From NCBI GenBank assembly GCA_933207985.1, contig OW240912.1:77130829-77194828 (forward strand): DNA of 64,000 nucleotides, written 5' to 3'. The translations under genes and the position numbers were made by a program. This document shows, in pieces, positions 46,300 to 58,979 of this stretch. Under the pieces are notes generated by a model. It was given only the letters and a program-made list of their open reading frames with translations, was not told where the DNA came from and made no database searches. Source of the DNA: Pelobates cultripes (taxonomy: Eukaryota; Chordata; Amphibia; Anura; Pelobatidae). Within the stretch, counting starts at the first letter, position 1. Every line of letters starts with the position of its first letter.

Positions 46300-46655
46300 G
46301 ATGTATGCACATACATACATACATACACAGATATTCATGCACATTAACAAACAGATGCATATAAATACACGACACATACACACAAATTTATATAGACACG
46401 ACATACACACACATAGTTACACACACCGACATATACACACATGCAACCTGACACGCACAAACACTGATACATGCCCACACCATGACACAGATACACATCA
46501 ACATAAAAACAGAGATGCACATACACAGATGTGTGTGCACACACAGACACAGAAGCACACTGACATATATACACACATGTTGACACACACACTCATACAC
46601 ATACACACTCATACCCACACTCATACACATACTCATACTCACACACATGCAAACA
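46300..46655. repeat. CACATACACA minisatellite
   Basis: CA-rich tandem array with GACACACATAC-type units. Confidence 0.85.
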
Positions 46656-47847
46656 CTCATACGACATATAAATAGAAATGACATATCTCCCAGGAAAATA
46701 AATGATGGTCCTGTTAATCTGGCACATATACAGGATATACTGCTTGACACTTAATAATAGAATATGGCGACATAATTATAACACAAATACAGTGCAACAT
46801 AATTTATTGAGAAAAAACAAGCAAACAAGTGAAACTTGTTCTCTGAAAGGAATTGCAAAGACATGCGGACCAGGGTGTTGCTTTGCGAAAAATCTGCTTT
46901 GGTTTTCCAAAAGCTACACAGGAGGTTATTGTGTAAAAGAAATGAAAGAATTATTGTCCCCAAATGGACAATAAAGCAATTTGAGTCTGAGATATTTTGG
47001 ATAAGATTAGGGAGAGAGACTATGTATTCATGTTATAAAAACGATAGGAAATGATTAATCATGTAGAAAACCTGATATGAGTCAGACATTTCCTCCTTTC
47101 CTGGTGTATTCTAGTCCTGAATAAGGCTTACATAATTATTCTATATAATAACGTCACATCTAATACCAAACTTATTATACTTCTGAGACACTTCTTGTTT
47201 TACTTTTATTCAACATGTCTGCAATTAATGTAATTTTGCCTTTTAAAACCTTCTTCTAGTACAATCAGACTACCAGACACATGCTAAAGAAATACAATAA
47301 AGTCAAATTCAACATATAAATTCAACCTAGAAAGAAGCATGACTGGATTGGAACTATAATGTATTCCAGGCATTTAAAGACAGAGCAGCCCAATAGGAAG
47401 GGGCAGAGTAGGAGAGCAGGTGTGTTGTCATCACCAATGGCATACACCCTCCAAAGTGGGCAATTCAGTGGCTCTCTAGGTCAGACCAAGCACAGAGTCT
47501 TGGAGAAGACCTCTCGCATCTGGAAAATGCCAAGTGTTTGTGTAACAGAGCAAAAACATATTTAATGACACACTTGCTTTGTGTGTTTGCTAGTTACTTG
47601 ATCCTTGTTTCTCCATAAGAGATGAGTGCGTACCTGTCAATATCTATGAATGTGTATTTTTGTGTGCATCTGTGAAAATGTATCTGGTACAAAACAAATA
47701 GGAAGGGACAGCATTCCACTCAAGATTTGGGTGCAAATCTCCAAGGTTTCCTTTCAATTACTTCACAAACAATATACAAAGCTTTTTTTTATAGTGCAAA
47801 TCCGCACTTACCTAAAGTATAACCACGCCTCTAGACGGCTGACACAC
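46656..47847. other. Unassigned intergenic sequence
   Basis: No exon or element recognised. Confidence 0.4.
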
Positions 47848-48265
47848 CATGGGTCAGAAAAACAAAAATCCCACAGCGGACAAAGGCCCTGCTTGGGAAA
47901 GCCGCCTGGGACAACATAGCATTTCTCGAATGTAGCACTTCATACTTCTTTGGCGATTTCTTGGGGATCCGGGGGAAGGGGCAGCATACACCCCACAACC
48001 AGGTTTGCAGTCCCCTACAGCAGAGCCCCGAAACCCAGTCACTGCAACAGTGCTCAAGACCATGCTAGACGAGCTCTGCTCGAAAATTTCAGCAGACATA
48101 GTCCATTTCAAGAAAACTGTGAAATCTGGGCATCTATGAAAATGGCTCAATTGGAGGCCGTACACGGAGTCCATGACACCAGGCTCACCATGATAGAACG
48201 CAAGCTGGAAGAGCTCCAGCAGCAACAGCTACATAACAAGCAACGAATGGATGCCCTGGAAGCAG
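47848..48265 (+). pseudogene. L1/Tx1-type ORF1 N-terminal fragment
   Basis: Starts near ATGGGTCAGAAAAACAAAAA; broken frames follow, the last (47950-48360) with a coiled-coil stretch (MIERKLEELQQQQLHNKQRM). It resembles the 5' part of L1-type ORF1 and ends where a GC-rich repeat begins. Inactive. Confidence 0.45.
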
Positions 48266-49030
48266 GAGCGGTCTGGGACGGGGGCAGGGAGGCATTTTCC
48301 CCTCAGGCTGCCCTAAATCATTTAAAAAATGGCCGTTTGCAGAGGGGGCTCTATAATTAATCGGCCACCTAAACCACCTTAGGGCGGAGCGCCCATTGCC
48401 GCTGGTCTGCAGCTCAGCAGTGTGCGAGATCTGGCCAATCAGAGTGTTGCGGTGGGTTACCACGTCTCGCGAGATACATAGTCTACAGCTCTGGACAATG
48501 CAGAGCTGCAAACCGGATATCATCACCAGACCACCAGGGAGCCCACTGGATTACCAGGGAGCCCACACTGAACCACCAGGGAATGAGAATAGGTATTTAG
48601 CCCCTCCTTCACACTATCACCCACCTCCCACACATTATTACTTCCCCTCCCTCTCACCATCACCCCCCTCACTCACACCAACACTCCCCCTTCACACCAT
48701 CACCCCTCCCCCTCTCACCATCACCCCCTCACCATCAACCCCCCTCCCTTACACCATCACCTCCCCTCCCTCTCACCATTACCATCACCCCCTCCCTCTC
48801 ACCATCAACCCCTCCCTCTCACCATCACCCAACCTCCGTCTCACCATCACCCCTCCCTCCTCCTTCACACCATCACCTCCTCTCACCATCACCCCCTCCC
48901 TCTCAAATCACCCCTCCCTCATAATGCCCCCTCCCTCTCACTATCACCCTCCTTCCTTTCACCATCACCCCCCTCCCTCTCACCATCTACCCTCTCACAC
49001 CAACACCCTCCCTTGACACCATCACCAAAC
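48266..49030. repeat. GC-rich block and CACCATCACCCCCTCC minisatellite
   Basis: 48266-48590 has the GC-rich layout of the hAT interiors (TCTCGCGAGA, ACCACCAGGGA). It runs into tandem units of about 18-25 bases, TCTCACCATCACCCCCTCCC, from 48600 to 49030. Termini not found. Ser/Pro-rich frames are artefacts. Confidence 0.6.
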
Positions 49031-49654
49031 AGTTCCAATTTAATTATTTTCCTTAAATTCTTTTATGTTTATATGTTTATTTATGTGTTTAATATTCTTT
49101 TGCACCTTACTAACTTTCTATTACACGGTCTAACCTTTGAGGAAATACACTCAGGAGATACTATTACATGCTTACTAAACACTGGCTCATCCTACATGCT
49201 GAGAGCCGGATAGGCAGGCCTGCCAAATGCTCTACTTATTTTCACTGACATGTAAAATATGCCACTGACCCCCCTCCTCCCCACATTCCCCAATACACTG
49301 CGCAGTGTTCCCACAGATGACAGAGGCGTGTTAGTTAGACCACAACAGTCCGAATTGTACCATAGCATCCTGTGGAACACCACTTAAATAGTAAAAAATA
49401 TGTGCCACAATCTTTTTACATAAAACCCTCACGCCACACTTTTCATTCTCAAGACACTCTGCTCATCTCTTGTCCCATCCTTATATCAATGTCTTAAACA
49501 TTGTACGCGTTTCTTATCATGACGTTACCATATCTATTGATGTACTGCGTTACACTACACGGAGTGAGAAAAATAAAGAATGCAAATTTTTTTTTTTAAA
49601 TAAGGAGCCGCAACACCCAAATAAATGGCAAAGAGATTTATTCCACGTGTGTTG

Positions 49655-49735
49655 AACCGCCAACGTTTCTACCCAACCCTAATAAAGTTAAAGACCCTGT
49701 GGTTGGGTCGAAATGTTGCCGGTTCCACACAGGAA
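49655..49735. repeat. Foldback with GAAACGTTG-like arms
   Basis: AACCGCCAACGTTTCTACCC at the left is the near-inverse of GGGTCGAAATGTTGCCGGTT at the right. GACCC / GGGTC followed by GAAATGTTG resembles stem II and the 3' box of a Penelope-type hammerhead, but CTGATGA is absent. Confidence 0.4.
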
Positions 49736-49739
49736 AATA

Positions 49740-50489
49740 AATATCTTTGACATTTACTTTAGTTTTGCAGTTGCTTATTGCTTTTTACACTATGAATGTG
49801 TATCTGTGAGTCTGTGAGTGTAACTGTAGAGGGAAGCTGCCACTCTAGATTGGTCTGGCATGAGAAGGCACTGTCATGCATTGCATGCCTTGTTCCTGTC
49901 AATTCCTCATTCCTCACTAATGTATGGTTAGTGGAGAGAGAAAATGTGTGTTTTTAAATGTGAAGAACAGTGAGATGATGCCTCCTATCATTCATGCCTC
50001 AGCAACACCCACTGTATGGTCCTGAAGGTTGAGGGCTGGCTTGTCAGTGTCAAGCTCACCCCTTTTTTTGGCTAAGCCGCCCCCTTTTCAGATAAGACTG
50101 CACCTTTTGTGCATGGCTACTGAGATGGCTCACATCACTGGTGACACAGTTCAAGACTCCTCCCACCCGTCCTAAATTAAAGTGCCAGTATGTTGAGAGA
50201 TATGGTGAGTGTGTGTACATGCATATAAGTGTGTGTGTTCAATTTATAAGGAAAAAATATTGTGTATGGCTGTACAAGGAATAGTGCTTGTAAAACTATA
50301 GTTCCTCATTTGGGGATATTTGTCAAAGTGTCACAGACAGTATTGCATTTCTATTGGCAACATTTATTACATTTGTCAATTTTTCTGTCTTCTTTTCCTC
50401 CCTAACCATGAATTTGAGACATTTGTCAGCAATGCAACAGATTTATCAATCAATACACCACTTTTACCACCCATAGTGCATCTTACTGC
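49740..50489. other. Unassigned intergenic sequence
   Basis: Nothing recognised beyond short TG-rich tracts. Confidence 0.4.
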
Positions 50490-51165
50490 CCTCTCTTTCC
50501 CAGGTAAATGATGTACACGCATCCAGCCATCCAACTGATCCAAAAGAAAATGTGACCAGGCAACATTTTTCCATTGCTCCATGGTCCAGTTCTGACGCTC
50601 ACATCCCCATTGAAAGTGCTTTTGGTGACAGACAGGGGTCATCGTTGGCACTCCGACTGGTATGGGGCTATGCACACCCATACGCAACAAACTGAGAGAC
50701 ACTGTGTGTTCTGACACCTTTCTACCATGACCAGCATTAAGGTTTGTTGCAATTTGAGCTACATTAGCTCTTCTGTGTGGTCTGATCAGGCGGGCTAGCC
50801 TTCACTCCCCATTTGCATCAATGAGCCTAGGGCGCCAATGACTCTGACACCTGTTCACAAGTTGTCCCCCCTTGCACCATTTTTGGTAGGTATAAACCAC
50901 TGCATTCCGGGAACACCCCAAAAGACGTGCCATTTTTAACATGCTCTGGCCAAGTTGTCTAGCCATAAGTATTTGGCCCTTGTCAAAGTCACTAAGATAT
51001 TTTCGCTTGTCCATTTTTTCTGCTTCCAACATATGAAATTCAAGAACTGACTGTTCACTTGCTACCTAATTTATTCCACCCCTTGACAGGTGCTCTTGTA
51101 ACAATGTAATAAATATAATTCACTTCACTTGTCAGCGGTTTTAATGTTGTGGCTGATTATTAAAT
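50490..51165 (-). mobile_element. Tc1-like transposon, 5' half
   Basis: Ends with TGTCAGCGGTTTTAATGTTG and GTGGCTGATTA, a Tc1-type terminal repeat, at about 51130-51160. Antisense transposase N-terminal sequence follows. The other end is missing. Confidence 0.6.
50510..51032 (-). pseudogene. Tc1 transposase N-terminal part
   Basis: The minus-strand frame 51032-50802 encodes a helix-turn-helix domain ([36 protein letters not shown]). Downstream antisense sequence to 50510 continues in broken frames (EQWKNVAWSH, WTMEQ). The DDE Glu region is absent; non-functional. Confidence 0.7.
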
Positions 51166-51169
51166 TATA

Positions 51170-51988
51170 AATTACCATTTGTTAGTTTATTGTTGTGTCC
51201 TCTGGGTCAGTGTATTTGGAAAAAGGTGAAACTGGTTGAATTGTGTATGCTGTCTGAGTGCTTGTAATGCCTATGAAAGTAAATTGTTCTCAGATGAATA
51301 GAACGCTTGGAATTTCGGTAGGTTCAGAAGATGAATAATGTGTTATTTCACAAAGGCACACAATGTTCCTCGTTGAAAGCATTGTCCGTTCTTAGTTATG
51401 TTTGACAATCTGTACTTTACCGTGTGACCATACACATGGATTAGACATTCTATGACCATTAACATCTCTCTATGGAATATATGTTCAAACTGTACTTTTT
51501 AAATACAAAATGTTCCACCTGTTGTAAGTCACATATAAGTGAGATAATTGTCTCACTCATTTATACCTCCCAAGTGTCTCTTTTTAAGAGGGACAGTCCA
51601 TAATTTTTGCCAAAATCCATCTGTACCTCTTTTTAATCTTGATGTCCCTTTTTTTCTAGGAGCTCAATATTGTTGGTGTATCTGAGTGTATAACAGAGCT
51701 CCACAGCAATAAGACTCACAGAAATGTGTCTTCAAACTACAATAAATGTTTTTAGAAATCAGTCTGTGCAAATAAATACATTGTTCTTGTTTTAAATTAC
51801 ATTTTAGTTGTATAAATCGTAATTAATAAGTCACCTACAATTTCTAAGAACAGCCTGGCTCTTGACCAAATCCACAATTACACACCTAAAATTAAAGTGT
51901 CCCTCTTGACTACTGTAAATTGTGGGATGTATGCTCATTGGCTATCTGTAGGAACAAAACTTGAGGATTACTAAGTAAATAAACTAAA
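51170..51988. other. Unassigned intergenic sequence
   Basis: AT-rich; nothing recognised. Confidence 0.4.
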
Positions 51989-52069
51989 TTAACCCCTAAA
52001 GGGCACATGACATGTGTGACATGTCATGATTCCCTTTTATTCCAGAAATTTTGGTCCTTAAGGGGTTAA
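51989..52069. mobile_element. TTAA MITE, copy 5
   Basis: 81 bases, same orientation as copy 1, a few substitutions in the left terminus (TTAACCCCTAAAGGGC). Confidence 0.8.
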
Positions 52070-52689
52070 ACAGGTTCATTACTTTTACCAGTTTATCTCA
52101 CAGATTCCCTTCAAGTTACAGTAAAATGTTACAGTGCATGCTTATTTCCCAGTCAGAGTCCAGGTAAAGCTAGTTTAGTCTGGTTAAGCATGCCTGACAA
52201 TGACTAATTGTCACATCTGTATTTTTCTGACTCAGCAACAAGAATCTTCAAGCCTTTGAATGGAGAATCGTGTGGTTTTGTTTTTTTTGTTCACTAAGTA
52301 ACCATTATGAAAACCAACAATTTGTATACATTTATTATCAATGAGACATGAACAGCCTGCACACAAGTTGTTACTTCCCTGTAACTAGTAATTACAGGTA
52401 TTGGATAAGATGACAATGATCATTATAGGCTTAACTCTGCATTGGCTTTACATAGGGTACTCATATAGAAACCACATGCTTTTATATATACATCTATATG
52501 TTTTCACAATCCAGAATACACATGCTGAAAACAAGGAAACCGTTTCGTCATTAGACAGGGAATTGTGGTAAATTGAAACTTGAAATGCACAATTAGGGTT
52601 AAAATGGTAACGTTATATATAAACAATGGTAGAGGCTAATTATTTTTATAAATAAGCTATTTTGTCTATACATTTTAAATTCAGTTTTC

Positions 52690-52755
52690 AATTATTATTA
52701 TTTTTGGCATTTATATAGCGCCAATTTAGTCTGCAGAGCTTTACAATTCAACATT
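52690..52755. repeat. LINE-type 3' tail (ATTTATATAGCGCCAA)
   Basis: ATTATTATTATTTTTGGCAT followed by TTATATAGCGCCAATTTAGT and CAGAGCTTTACAATT, a short conserved tail repeat I associate with amphibian LINEs/SINEs; the ATT microsatellite would be its 3' end. Confidence 0.45.
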
Positions 52756-53011
52756 TAGCAAATAAACCCTTGTATTATTATACTTTCCAGGAATGTTCCA
52801 CAAATCATGCAGTTGCCATTCATTATGGATTAGAAGTATGAATGGATCTGGGAATTTGGTTCATTTGTGACAAATAACCTGTAAATATGAATTTCAAAGA
52901 AATAGGGTGTGTATTAAAATGTATGTATGCTTCATTTTTCAAAATAGTAATATAATAAATCCTAACCCTGTGCTGAGTACAATTATTTGTCCTACAAGTG
53001 ATGAGAACAAG

Positions 53012-53306
53012 TTAAATGGACACTTTAGTCACTATACCCATTTCATTTCACTGAATTCAATATAGTGCCTGGAGTCCCCTGGCGTTGTTCATCCATTCAG
53101 CATTATATTCGGTGCTTATAGCAGTGGTTTCCAAATCAGTTCTCAAAGCACGCCTCCCAGTCCAGGATTTAATGATTACCCAGTTGTGTCAAGGTGTTTT
53201 TTAAAAAAAAAAAACCTTGACACAATTTGGTAATCCCTAAATCCTGAACTGTTAGGTGTGCCTTGAGGACTGGTTTGGAAACCACTGGCCTATAGGGTCC
53301 CTTTAA
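53012..53306. mobile_element. TTAA MITE carrying a nested hAT MITE
   Basis: TTAAATGGACACTTTAGTCA at the left and CTATAGGGTCCCTTTAA at the right delimit a TTAA MITE; the hAT MITE at 53122-53287 is inserted near its right end. Confidence 0.6.
53122..53287. mobile_element. hAT foldback MITE
   Basis: CAGTGGTTTCCAAATCAGT and ACTGGTTTGGAAACCACTG are inverted; arms extend about 75 bases around an A-rich loop. Flanks GCTTATAG (53114-53121) and GCCTATAG (53288-53295) agree at 7 of 8. Confidence 0.8.
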
Positions 53307-54223
53307 AGACACATTGCTTGGACTAATATTGTTGTTATACACTCAGACACAACAACAATATGGAGCTTTTAGAGAAGGTGGCATCAAGATAGAAAAGAGG
53401 GACAGAGGGATTTGGCCCAAAATAGGGAGTGTCCTTCCTAAAAAGGGACATTTGAGAGTTTATTCACACACGCATGCAAACACATTTTAAAATATTAGAT
53501 TGCAAATGGATATTATTTATAATGACTCATTTTTTGTCTTATAAGCACCTTGTCTGTGGACTTGTGTCAAATGCAATCCAACAAATAACCTTTGCTTTTA
53601 AAATGCTTAGATAATTCTTAATTGTTGTAACAATGAGCTCTCTGGGGCAGACTGGATATTTAAGCCTTGTACTGCTTAAATTGCTAAGATTTCTTGGGGA
53701 GATCAATTTTCCTGCATACTTGATAGTGTAGCGTGGGAACACTGCAAGAAATACCATATTTTAGTTTTGGAAATTCCCAAATATCATTTCATTTCTTTAT
53801 ACAGTTAAAGAAGAACTGTTGCTCCCAGTGATTTTTCAATTATATTTACTCATCCTATTTCTAACAAATATATGTTTGTGAGGTGTGAAAAATGAAATTA
53901 CATGCAGATCCTCCCACCCCCCACCCCCCACCCTGCTGTATTAAACTCTATTATGGAATAGCTCCTCCATCTTGACTCCTTGTGATTTATTTTTTCTAAA
54001 CTCTGCCCTTTGCACCTGGCAATAGGCATAAACACTCCCATCTTCCAATGCAGTTTGTGACGTGGCTATGCCAATACTAAAGAGGATTGTGATTGCAATT
54101 ACTGCATGTTGAATTCTCCTTTATAAAAAAAAAAAAAAAAATTAATAAAAGAGATCAGTACCTGAAAAAAAGTTCAACACAACTTATATACAACTTTTTT
54201 TATTCTATTGTGGGATTTCCAGT

Positions 54224-55327
54224 CATTGGCGGATCCGGAGGGGGGGGGGGCAACGGGGCAATTGCACCCCCACCCGAGAAAAAAGTGCTGGCCGAGGCTC
54301 TCCTCTGCCAGCCCATGCAGGGCTGGTACTATCCAAGCACCAGCCCTGCTGTTTGCCATCACGGACCGGAGGGGAAATCAGTGATCTCCCTCCCTGGCCC
54401 ACAGGAACATTGCTGGGCGGCTGGCAGGGGAGGGCGAGAGAACCCGGGGGAGCTCTTACTTGCAGCTCCGCCGGGTTCTCCTCTCACAAGCACGGAGCGT
54501 TGCCGCGGTTATGATAGCAACGCTCCGTTCTTGCGAGAGTGAACTCTAGCCTGAGCTGCAGGTTAGAGTTCACTCCCCCACTAGAACCACCAGGGACTGG
54601 AAGAAAGCAATGTCTCCCCCTCCCTCAGCAAAGGTAAGAAGGGAGGGGGTACATTAGCTATATTTATTTAGTTATTATTTAATAATTTAAAAAATATAAA
54701 TCTTTAATCTGCCCCCATCCCCTCACACAAACTATAACCCCCTACACACTGCACCACACACAAATATACAGTCCCCCTTACACACACAGCCCCCCATAAA
54801 CACACACAGCCCCCCTTACAAACATAGCCCCCCTTACATACACTGCCCCCCTTATACACACAGCCCCCCTTACACACACAGCCCCTTATACACACAGCCC
54901 CTTACACACACACACCCCCTTACACACACAGCCCCCCTTACACACACATAGCCCCAATACACACACTGCTCCCAATACACACACTGCACCCTTTACACAC
55001 AAACACACTGCTCCCAATATACAAATTGCTACCCCATACATACACTGCACCCCTCTCACACATGCACTACCCCTCCATACACATACTGTGACCCTCACAC
55101 ACACTGCACCCCTCACACACATACACACTACAGCCCCTATCCTGGCAGACCCTGTGTAAGTTATCAAACATTTTTTTAAACAGTTGACTACTTACTCTGG
55201 GAGGGCGCCACAGCAACTCCTGGCACCAAAACCACTACAGAGAGCTGTAGTGGTTATTGTGCCTGGATTGTTTCTTAAAATGATCTGCCAATGCCCCTCC
55301 TGAGATTAGCTTCTGGATCCGCCACTG
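54224..55327. mobile_element. hAT-like element with CACA minisatellite
   Basis: Same family as 20348-21685: CATTGGCGGATCCGG start, CTTCTGGATCCGCCACTG end. TTTCCAGT at 54216-54223 and 55328-55335 is a perfect 8-base target duplication. Interior order is the same: GC-rich palindrome (AACGCTCCG), AAAGGTAAGAAGGGAGGGGG, AT-rich stretch, CACACAGCCCCCCTTA minisatellite (54720-55135), hairpin AACCACTACA / TGTAGTGGTT (about 55229-55256). Confidence 0.88.
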
Positions 55328-55335
55328 TTTCCAGT

Positions 55336-57157
55336 AAGTGACACATTTCCTTGTTTGGTTATGTAAAAAGAAAAAAAAGTCTGAAACAGTCCAAGTACCA
55401 TAACAAATCTAATTTACTTAATGGAGCATGGAGCACAACTGATGGTGGCATGTCAAACGGTCAAACACATAGCCCCCCAAAAAAATAAACTGAAAAATGG
55501 TGAGCATTTTCACTCTCGTGTGCAGTTGATATCAAACAACAATCAATACTTTACCTGGGACGGGGGGCTCTAGGTGGGGGGGCGAGGGGGGAGAGGTTTA
55601 TTACCCCTGGATCTTTACAGTTAGTGGACAGGGCAACTGGATGTATTTTGTTTTGTTTTTTTGCTGTGTTCACATCAGGCAGCTGAATTTCCAAGCAACC
55701 ACATATTATACAAATAAAGATCAATAGTATAGTATTCCACCAGTCTACTTCTAGGGAGATGGTGGAGCCACGTCAAGTGACCATCAGGAATGGGTCCTTG
55801 TGAACAGAACGTTGCTGCACACCCCTCTACTAGTTAGGATCGCATTGAATATCTGGCTGTGCAGCATGTGATGGTTTCTGACTAATATTTTATTGAGATC
55901 TGGAAGAGCATTAAAAGCATGCTGATCATGGGTAGAGGTGGGAACATAAAAAAGGATAGAATATGTCATGTAGGGGGTCATCAAGTTTTCGTTTGGGCTC
56001 AAGACCCAGTGTTTCTGAAACCTAACAACATTAGACCATAATCTCTGCTTGTTTTTCATGTTCTGAGTAAAATATATCCTTTTTGTTTGTACAAGCTGTC
56101 CCAATACATGATATATTTAGAGCACTGTAATACTCCCTGATGTATGAACAATGGTAAATTCAAAAAAACCCTGTGGCCTATGGATGCATCGTTCAGCAAG
56201 GTTTAAAAAAGGACAGACTGTTAAACGTTATATAAAGGTTATGCAATCAATTTCATGCACAGCATTTTTGGGGGGGAGGACATATGATATAGGGAGCATG
56301 GCCAACTTATTTAATATAGAGTAACTAAATTGAGTCATGACAGAATTTAGCAGAAGATCAATCATCTGTTTAGAGTTTTACCATATAGTGCCTTTATCAG
56401 TATTTTAAAGGTTTGTGTACTTTCCTATATCAAGGTGAGTGAGTGTATGATTTTGCAGACCTGGCTGCAAGTGCATTTAATATCTTGTTGGCATTTTTGT
56501 GAAGTCTCTAGTAGCTTGCCACCAGACAGAAAGCACAGGAAGGCACGATAGGTTGAGAATTGTGCACCTATACACTTTGTGACGTTATTTCATGGACCCT
56601 CCCTCTGTCTGATACTGTGCTTTGTTACCAATGCAGCTTATTTTGTCTACTAATTTAAATAAACACGAGAAGCATTGAATTGGATGAGCAGTTGGAAAGT
56701 TTCAGAATGCTTGCTGATAAAAATGGAGGCAGAGCGGGCAGCTGTGCCGGAAAAAAGCTAAGTAAGTTAAATATATTAATGTTGCATCTTTCGAAAGAAA
56801 AGAAGGTGGACATACTTTACTGTAATGGCAGGCAATTTATAGTCCCGAATATAATAATATTATTTTCAGGACTATAGGTTATCTTTAAAACAGGAAATTA
56901 CTTCTCAGTCCCACACCCCATTAAACGCTAGTGAATCACTTATTGGGGTGGATACTAGAGTTGAGGTAAATATAAATGCAGTTCACTGTTTGATGATCTC
57001 CCCACGATGCAGCAGGCACGGTTTTGTGCTCTTGGACATTTCTTTCAAAGTGTTGCACACATGGTACAACCATGACGGTTATCATGGGCCCAGCAGTCCT
57101 GGGAGGCTCGGACTGTTCTGGGAGTTCCAGGCCCCACATTACCTATATACACATATA
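55336..57157. other. Unassigned intergenic sequence
   Basis: No host exon or further defined element recognised. Confidence 0.4.
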
Positions 57158-58314
57158 CACTGAACAAAATATATTTATAAACGCAACACTTTTGTTTTTG
57201 CCCCCATTTTTCATGAGCTGAACTCAAAGATCTAAGACTTTTTCTAGGTACACAAAAGGCCTATTTCTCTCAAATATTGTTCATAAATCTGTCTAAATCT
57301 GTGTTAGTGAGCACTTCTCCTTTGCCGAGATAATCCATCCACCTCAGGTGTGGCATATCAAGATGCTGATTAGACAGCATGATTATTGCACAGGTGTGCC
57401 TTAGGCTGGCCACAATAAAATGCCACTCTAAAATGTGCAGTTTTACTATATTGGAGGTAGGATCCAGGGGGGTCTGGAAAAAGCAGTCAGTATCTGGTGT
57501 GACCACCATTTGCTTCAGGGGCGTACCTAGAGCATTTGGCACCCAGGGGCGGGTCCTGTGCTTGGCACCCCCTTGCCCCCCAAAAGCCCCGCCCCCAGTG
57601 CCAGTTTGGCTCCGTCTCTGATTTTGCTTAGCTCCGCCCCACTTTTCCACTTTTCCAGGCTATAGACACCAGAACCACTACATTAAGCTGAAGTGGTTCT
57701 GGGGACTATAGTGTTTCTTTAATGTGAGGTAAATTAGAGATTAGTGCCACGAATAATATACTAGATTGCCTACTTACAACCAGATGAGGATGATGATGGG
57801 CTCTAGCTGCAGTCTGGCTCCACTGGTCTGGTGTAGAACAGGCTCTCTGGAGGCTGTTTGTAACTGTGGTCACAAAAATCAATGTTCTGGGAGAACGGGA
57901 AGCAGCTCCATTTTTTGGGGGTCCTTTACACAGCTCAAGGTCTGGGTCCCAGGGTCCACCTTCATGTTCCAACAATGAGTTTGTTCACAGGGGTGGAGTG
58001 TGTAGGGGATGTCCTGATATGTGTGTAAGGAATGCATTGTGTGAAATTGTGTTTGCATGTGTAAGGGCTGCAAGGTGTGTTTCTGTGTATGTATGGGATG
58101 CATTGAATGTGTGTAAGGGGTGCATTGAGTGTGTGTAATGAATGCATTGTGTGTTTCTGTGTGTGTAAGGGATGCATTGTGTGTAACGGTTGCATTGTTT
58201 GTGTATGTGTGTCTGTGTGTGTAATGCATTGTGTGTTTTTCTGTGTGCAAGGGGTGCATTGTGTGTATGTGATGAATGTCAATCTCTCCTCCCGCTCCAA
58301 TTTCTTTCTCCTCC

Positions 58315-58653
58315 NNNNNNNNNNNNNNNNNNNNNNNNNNNNNNNNNNNNNNNNNNNNNNNNNNNNNNNNNNNNNNNNNNNNNNNNNNNNNNNNNNNNNN
58401 NNNNNNNNNNNNNNNNNNNNNNNNNNNNNNNNNNNNNNNNNNNNNNNNNNNNNNNNNNNNNNNNNNNNNNNNNNNNNNNNNNNNNNNNNNNNNNNNNNNN
58501 NNNNNNNNNNNNNNNNNNNNNNNNNNNNNNNNNNNNNNNNNNNNNNNNNNNNNNNNNNNNNNNNNNNNNNNNNNNNNNNNNNNNNNNNNNNNNNNNNNNN
58601 NNNNNNNNNNNNNNNNNNNNNNNNNNNNNNNNNNNNNNNNNNNNNNNNNNNNN
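58315..58653. other. Assembly gap
   Basis: 339 Ns, between two minisatellite tracts; frames spanning it are meaningless. Confidence 1.
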
Positions 58654-58804
58654 CCCCATCTCTCCTTATTCCCCCCATCTCTCCTTATTCTCCACCATCT
58701 CTCCTTATACTCCCCCCATCTCTCCTTATTCTCCACCCCATCTCTCCTTATTCTCCCCCCCATCTTTCCTTATTCTCCCCCCTCCCCCACCCCCTACCTC
58801 AGTT

Positions 58805-58979
58805 GTAGCGTGGCCGAGCCCTCTATTGGTCCGCAGGTACAGGGAGCTATTGTGTCCTGTACCCGGCCGGACTAACAGGAAGTGCACACTCAGTGTGTTC
58901 TTCCTGTTAGTCCGGCCGGGTACAGGAGACAGATGCTCCCTGTACCCGTGGATCATGATACAGGGCTCGGCCACGCTAC
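58805..58979. repeat. Long palindrome in the hAT element
   Basis: GTAGCGTGGCCGAGCCCT at the left is inverted as AGGGCTCGGCCACGCTAC-type sequence at the right; GTCCTGTACCCGGCCGGACT is inverted near 58910. Arms of about 75-80 bases with interruptions. Confidence 0.8.

Noticed and set aside
57879..58875. Long open frames on both strands around 58.3 kb
   Set aside because: They run through 339 Ns; stop codons cannot be assessed there.
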